From contig DTUH01000303.1 in assembly GCA_012964265.1 (NCBI GenBank), positions 1 through 6,269 on the forward strand: DNA of 6,269 nt. Reading direction: 5' to 3'. Each line of letters begins with the position of its first letter. The first letter of the stretch is position 1. The notes beneath the pieces were generated by a model. The model searched no databases. It worked only from the letters and a program-made list of their open reading frames with translations, and was not told where the DNA came from. Positions 5,607 through 6,269 of the stretch are shown here, piece by piece. Origin of the DNA: Candidatus Lambdaproteobacteria bacterium (GTDB taxonomy: Bacteria > SAR324 > NAC60-12). The translations under genes and the position numbers were made by a program.

Positions 5607-5635
5607 ATTATTCAAATGAAAATTAGCATAGTCAA
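5607..5635 (-). promoter_or_regulatory. Sigma70-type promoter for epmA
   Basis: On the minus strand TTGACT (5630-5635, five of six) and AATAAT (5607-5612, five of six) are separated by exactly 17 bases. Transcription would begin near 5600 and give a leader of about 135 nt before epmA. This suggests that epmA, and probably the DUF6122-like gene, can be expressed independently of efp. Confidence 0.6.
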
Positions 5636-5668
5636 TCGTCCACACTTATACTACAAGTCACTGGCGGA

Positions 5669-6229
5669 TTAGTTTTTGACTCGTTCGACATATTCTCCGG
5701 TTCGCGTATCAATACGGAGTTGATCGCCTTCATTGACGAATAAAGGAACATTAACCGTGTATCCGGTGGAAACTACAGCAGGTTTAGAGGCTCCTGTAAC
5801 GGTGTTCCCTTTTTCTCCGGGAGCGGTTTCTATCACTTCCAGAACAACAAAATTCGGCAGAGTTAAGCCGATTGTGCGACCCTGAAAAAAACTCACTCCA
5901 ATCATCATATTCTCTGTCAAATAATTAGAGGCATCACCAACAGCGTTGCTTTCCAAACTCACCTGCTCGTAGTTGCCGTTATCCATAAAATGAAAATCAC
6001 CGTCACTATACAAAAACTGCATTTCACGATCTTCTGTATCAGCAGGTTTGAGTTTTTCTCCGGACTTGAAGGTACGGTCAAGCACTGCTCCGGTAATCAT
6101 GTTGCGAATTTTAGTCCGTGTGAAGGCAGTTCCTTTACCTGGCTTGACGAACTGAAAGTCAACTACCACAAATGGAGCATCATCCATTTCAATCCTCAGC
6201 CCTTTTCTAATGTCAGATGTTTCGTACAT
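5669..6229 (-). CDS. efp: Elongation factor P
   Basis: EF-P binds ribosomes stalled on consecutive prolines, between the P and E sites, and stimulates peptide bond formation. The 186-residue product has the normal length and the three-domain beta-barrel plan: an N-terminal KOW-like domain (about 1-62), a central OB domain (about 65-128) and a C-terminal OB domain (about 129-184). The modification loop KPGKGTAF (29-36) places Lys32 at the position of E. coli Lys34, the site of beta-lysylation. The C-terminal signature DTRTGEYVERVK is intact. Lys in the loop, together with the adjacent epmA, points to the EpmA-type pathway rather than rhamnosylation (Arg loop). The ATG at 6229 is in the usual place for the family, with a weak GAAAGA ribosome site four to five bases before it. 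Only 40 upstream bases are visible, so its promoter cannot be judged fully. No clear terminator separates it from epmA. Confidence 0.97.
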   Translation of the reverse strand: MYETSDIRKGLRIEMDDAPFVVVDFQFVKPGKGTAFTRTKIRNMITGAVLDRTFKSGEKLKPADTEDREMQFLYSDGDFHFMDNGNYEQVSLESNAVGDASNYLTENMMIGVSFFQGRTIGLTLPNFVVLEVIETAPGEKGNTVTGASKPAVVSTGYTVNVPLFVNEGDQLRIDTRTGEYVERVKN

Positions 6230-6269
6230 TTAAATCTTTCGTTGATTATTATTTAAACCTGAACTTTGT

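Noticed and set aside
5640..5668. CACTT/AAGTC imperfect hairpin after efp as a terminator
   Set aside because: The stem is about four pairs with no T-tract, and the epmA promoter overlaps the region just beyond.
5990..6256. Plus-strand open frame opposite efp
   Set aside because: It is antisense to a full-length, conserved EF-P and looks like a shadow frame.

Overview
The window comes from a moderately AT-rich Gram-negative bacterium, most likely proteobacterial or close to it. Three points support this: an elongation factor P gene beside its lysine ligase gene epmA, a MetA-type homoserine acyltransferase, and a near-perfect CIRCE operator, which implies an HrcA repressor and argues against an enteric bacterium. 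Base composition was judged by eye. I cannot name the genus; a deltaproteobacterial or SAR324-like lineage is only a guess.

Left part (1-2115, + strand): the 3' part of a metA-like gene that begins before the window, then a 368-residue membrane-anchored protein of unknown function with a Tyr/Gly-rich centre and a very basic Arg/Lys/Ser/Gly tail. Middle (2168-3138): a small HNH nuclease gene on the minus strand, divergent from a TerB-like protein gene on the plus strand. Between 3139 and 3331 lie only inverted repeats, including a likely terminator between convergent genes.

Right part (3332-6229, all minus strand), in transcription order: efp, epmA with its own good sigma70-type promoter, a DUF6122-like small membrane protein, and a 74-residue SutA-like protein. 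The last gene has a separate promoter, TTGACA-N17-TAAAGT, overlapped by a CIRCE element, so it appears to be under HrcA heat-shock control. Its transcript would start with a leader of about 130 nt that can fold into a long-range stem.

EF-P and EpmA form one functional unit: EpmA should attach beta-lysine to Lys32 of EF-P so that ribosomes pass polyproline stretches. The aminomutase EpmB is not in the window. This EpmA carries about 97 extra N-terminal residues that look like a beta-rich, possibly OB-type domain.

The most interesting points are the CIRCE-controlled small gene with its structured leader, the EpmA extension, and the membrane-anchored RG/FG-rich protein. No tRNA, rRNA, CRISPR array, insertion sequence or origin was recognised.
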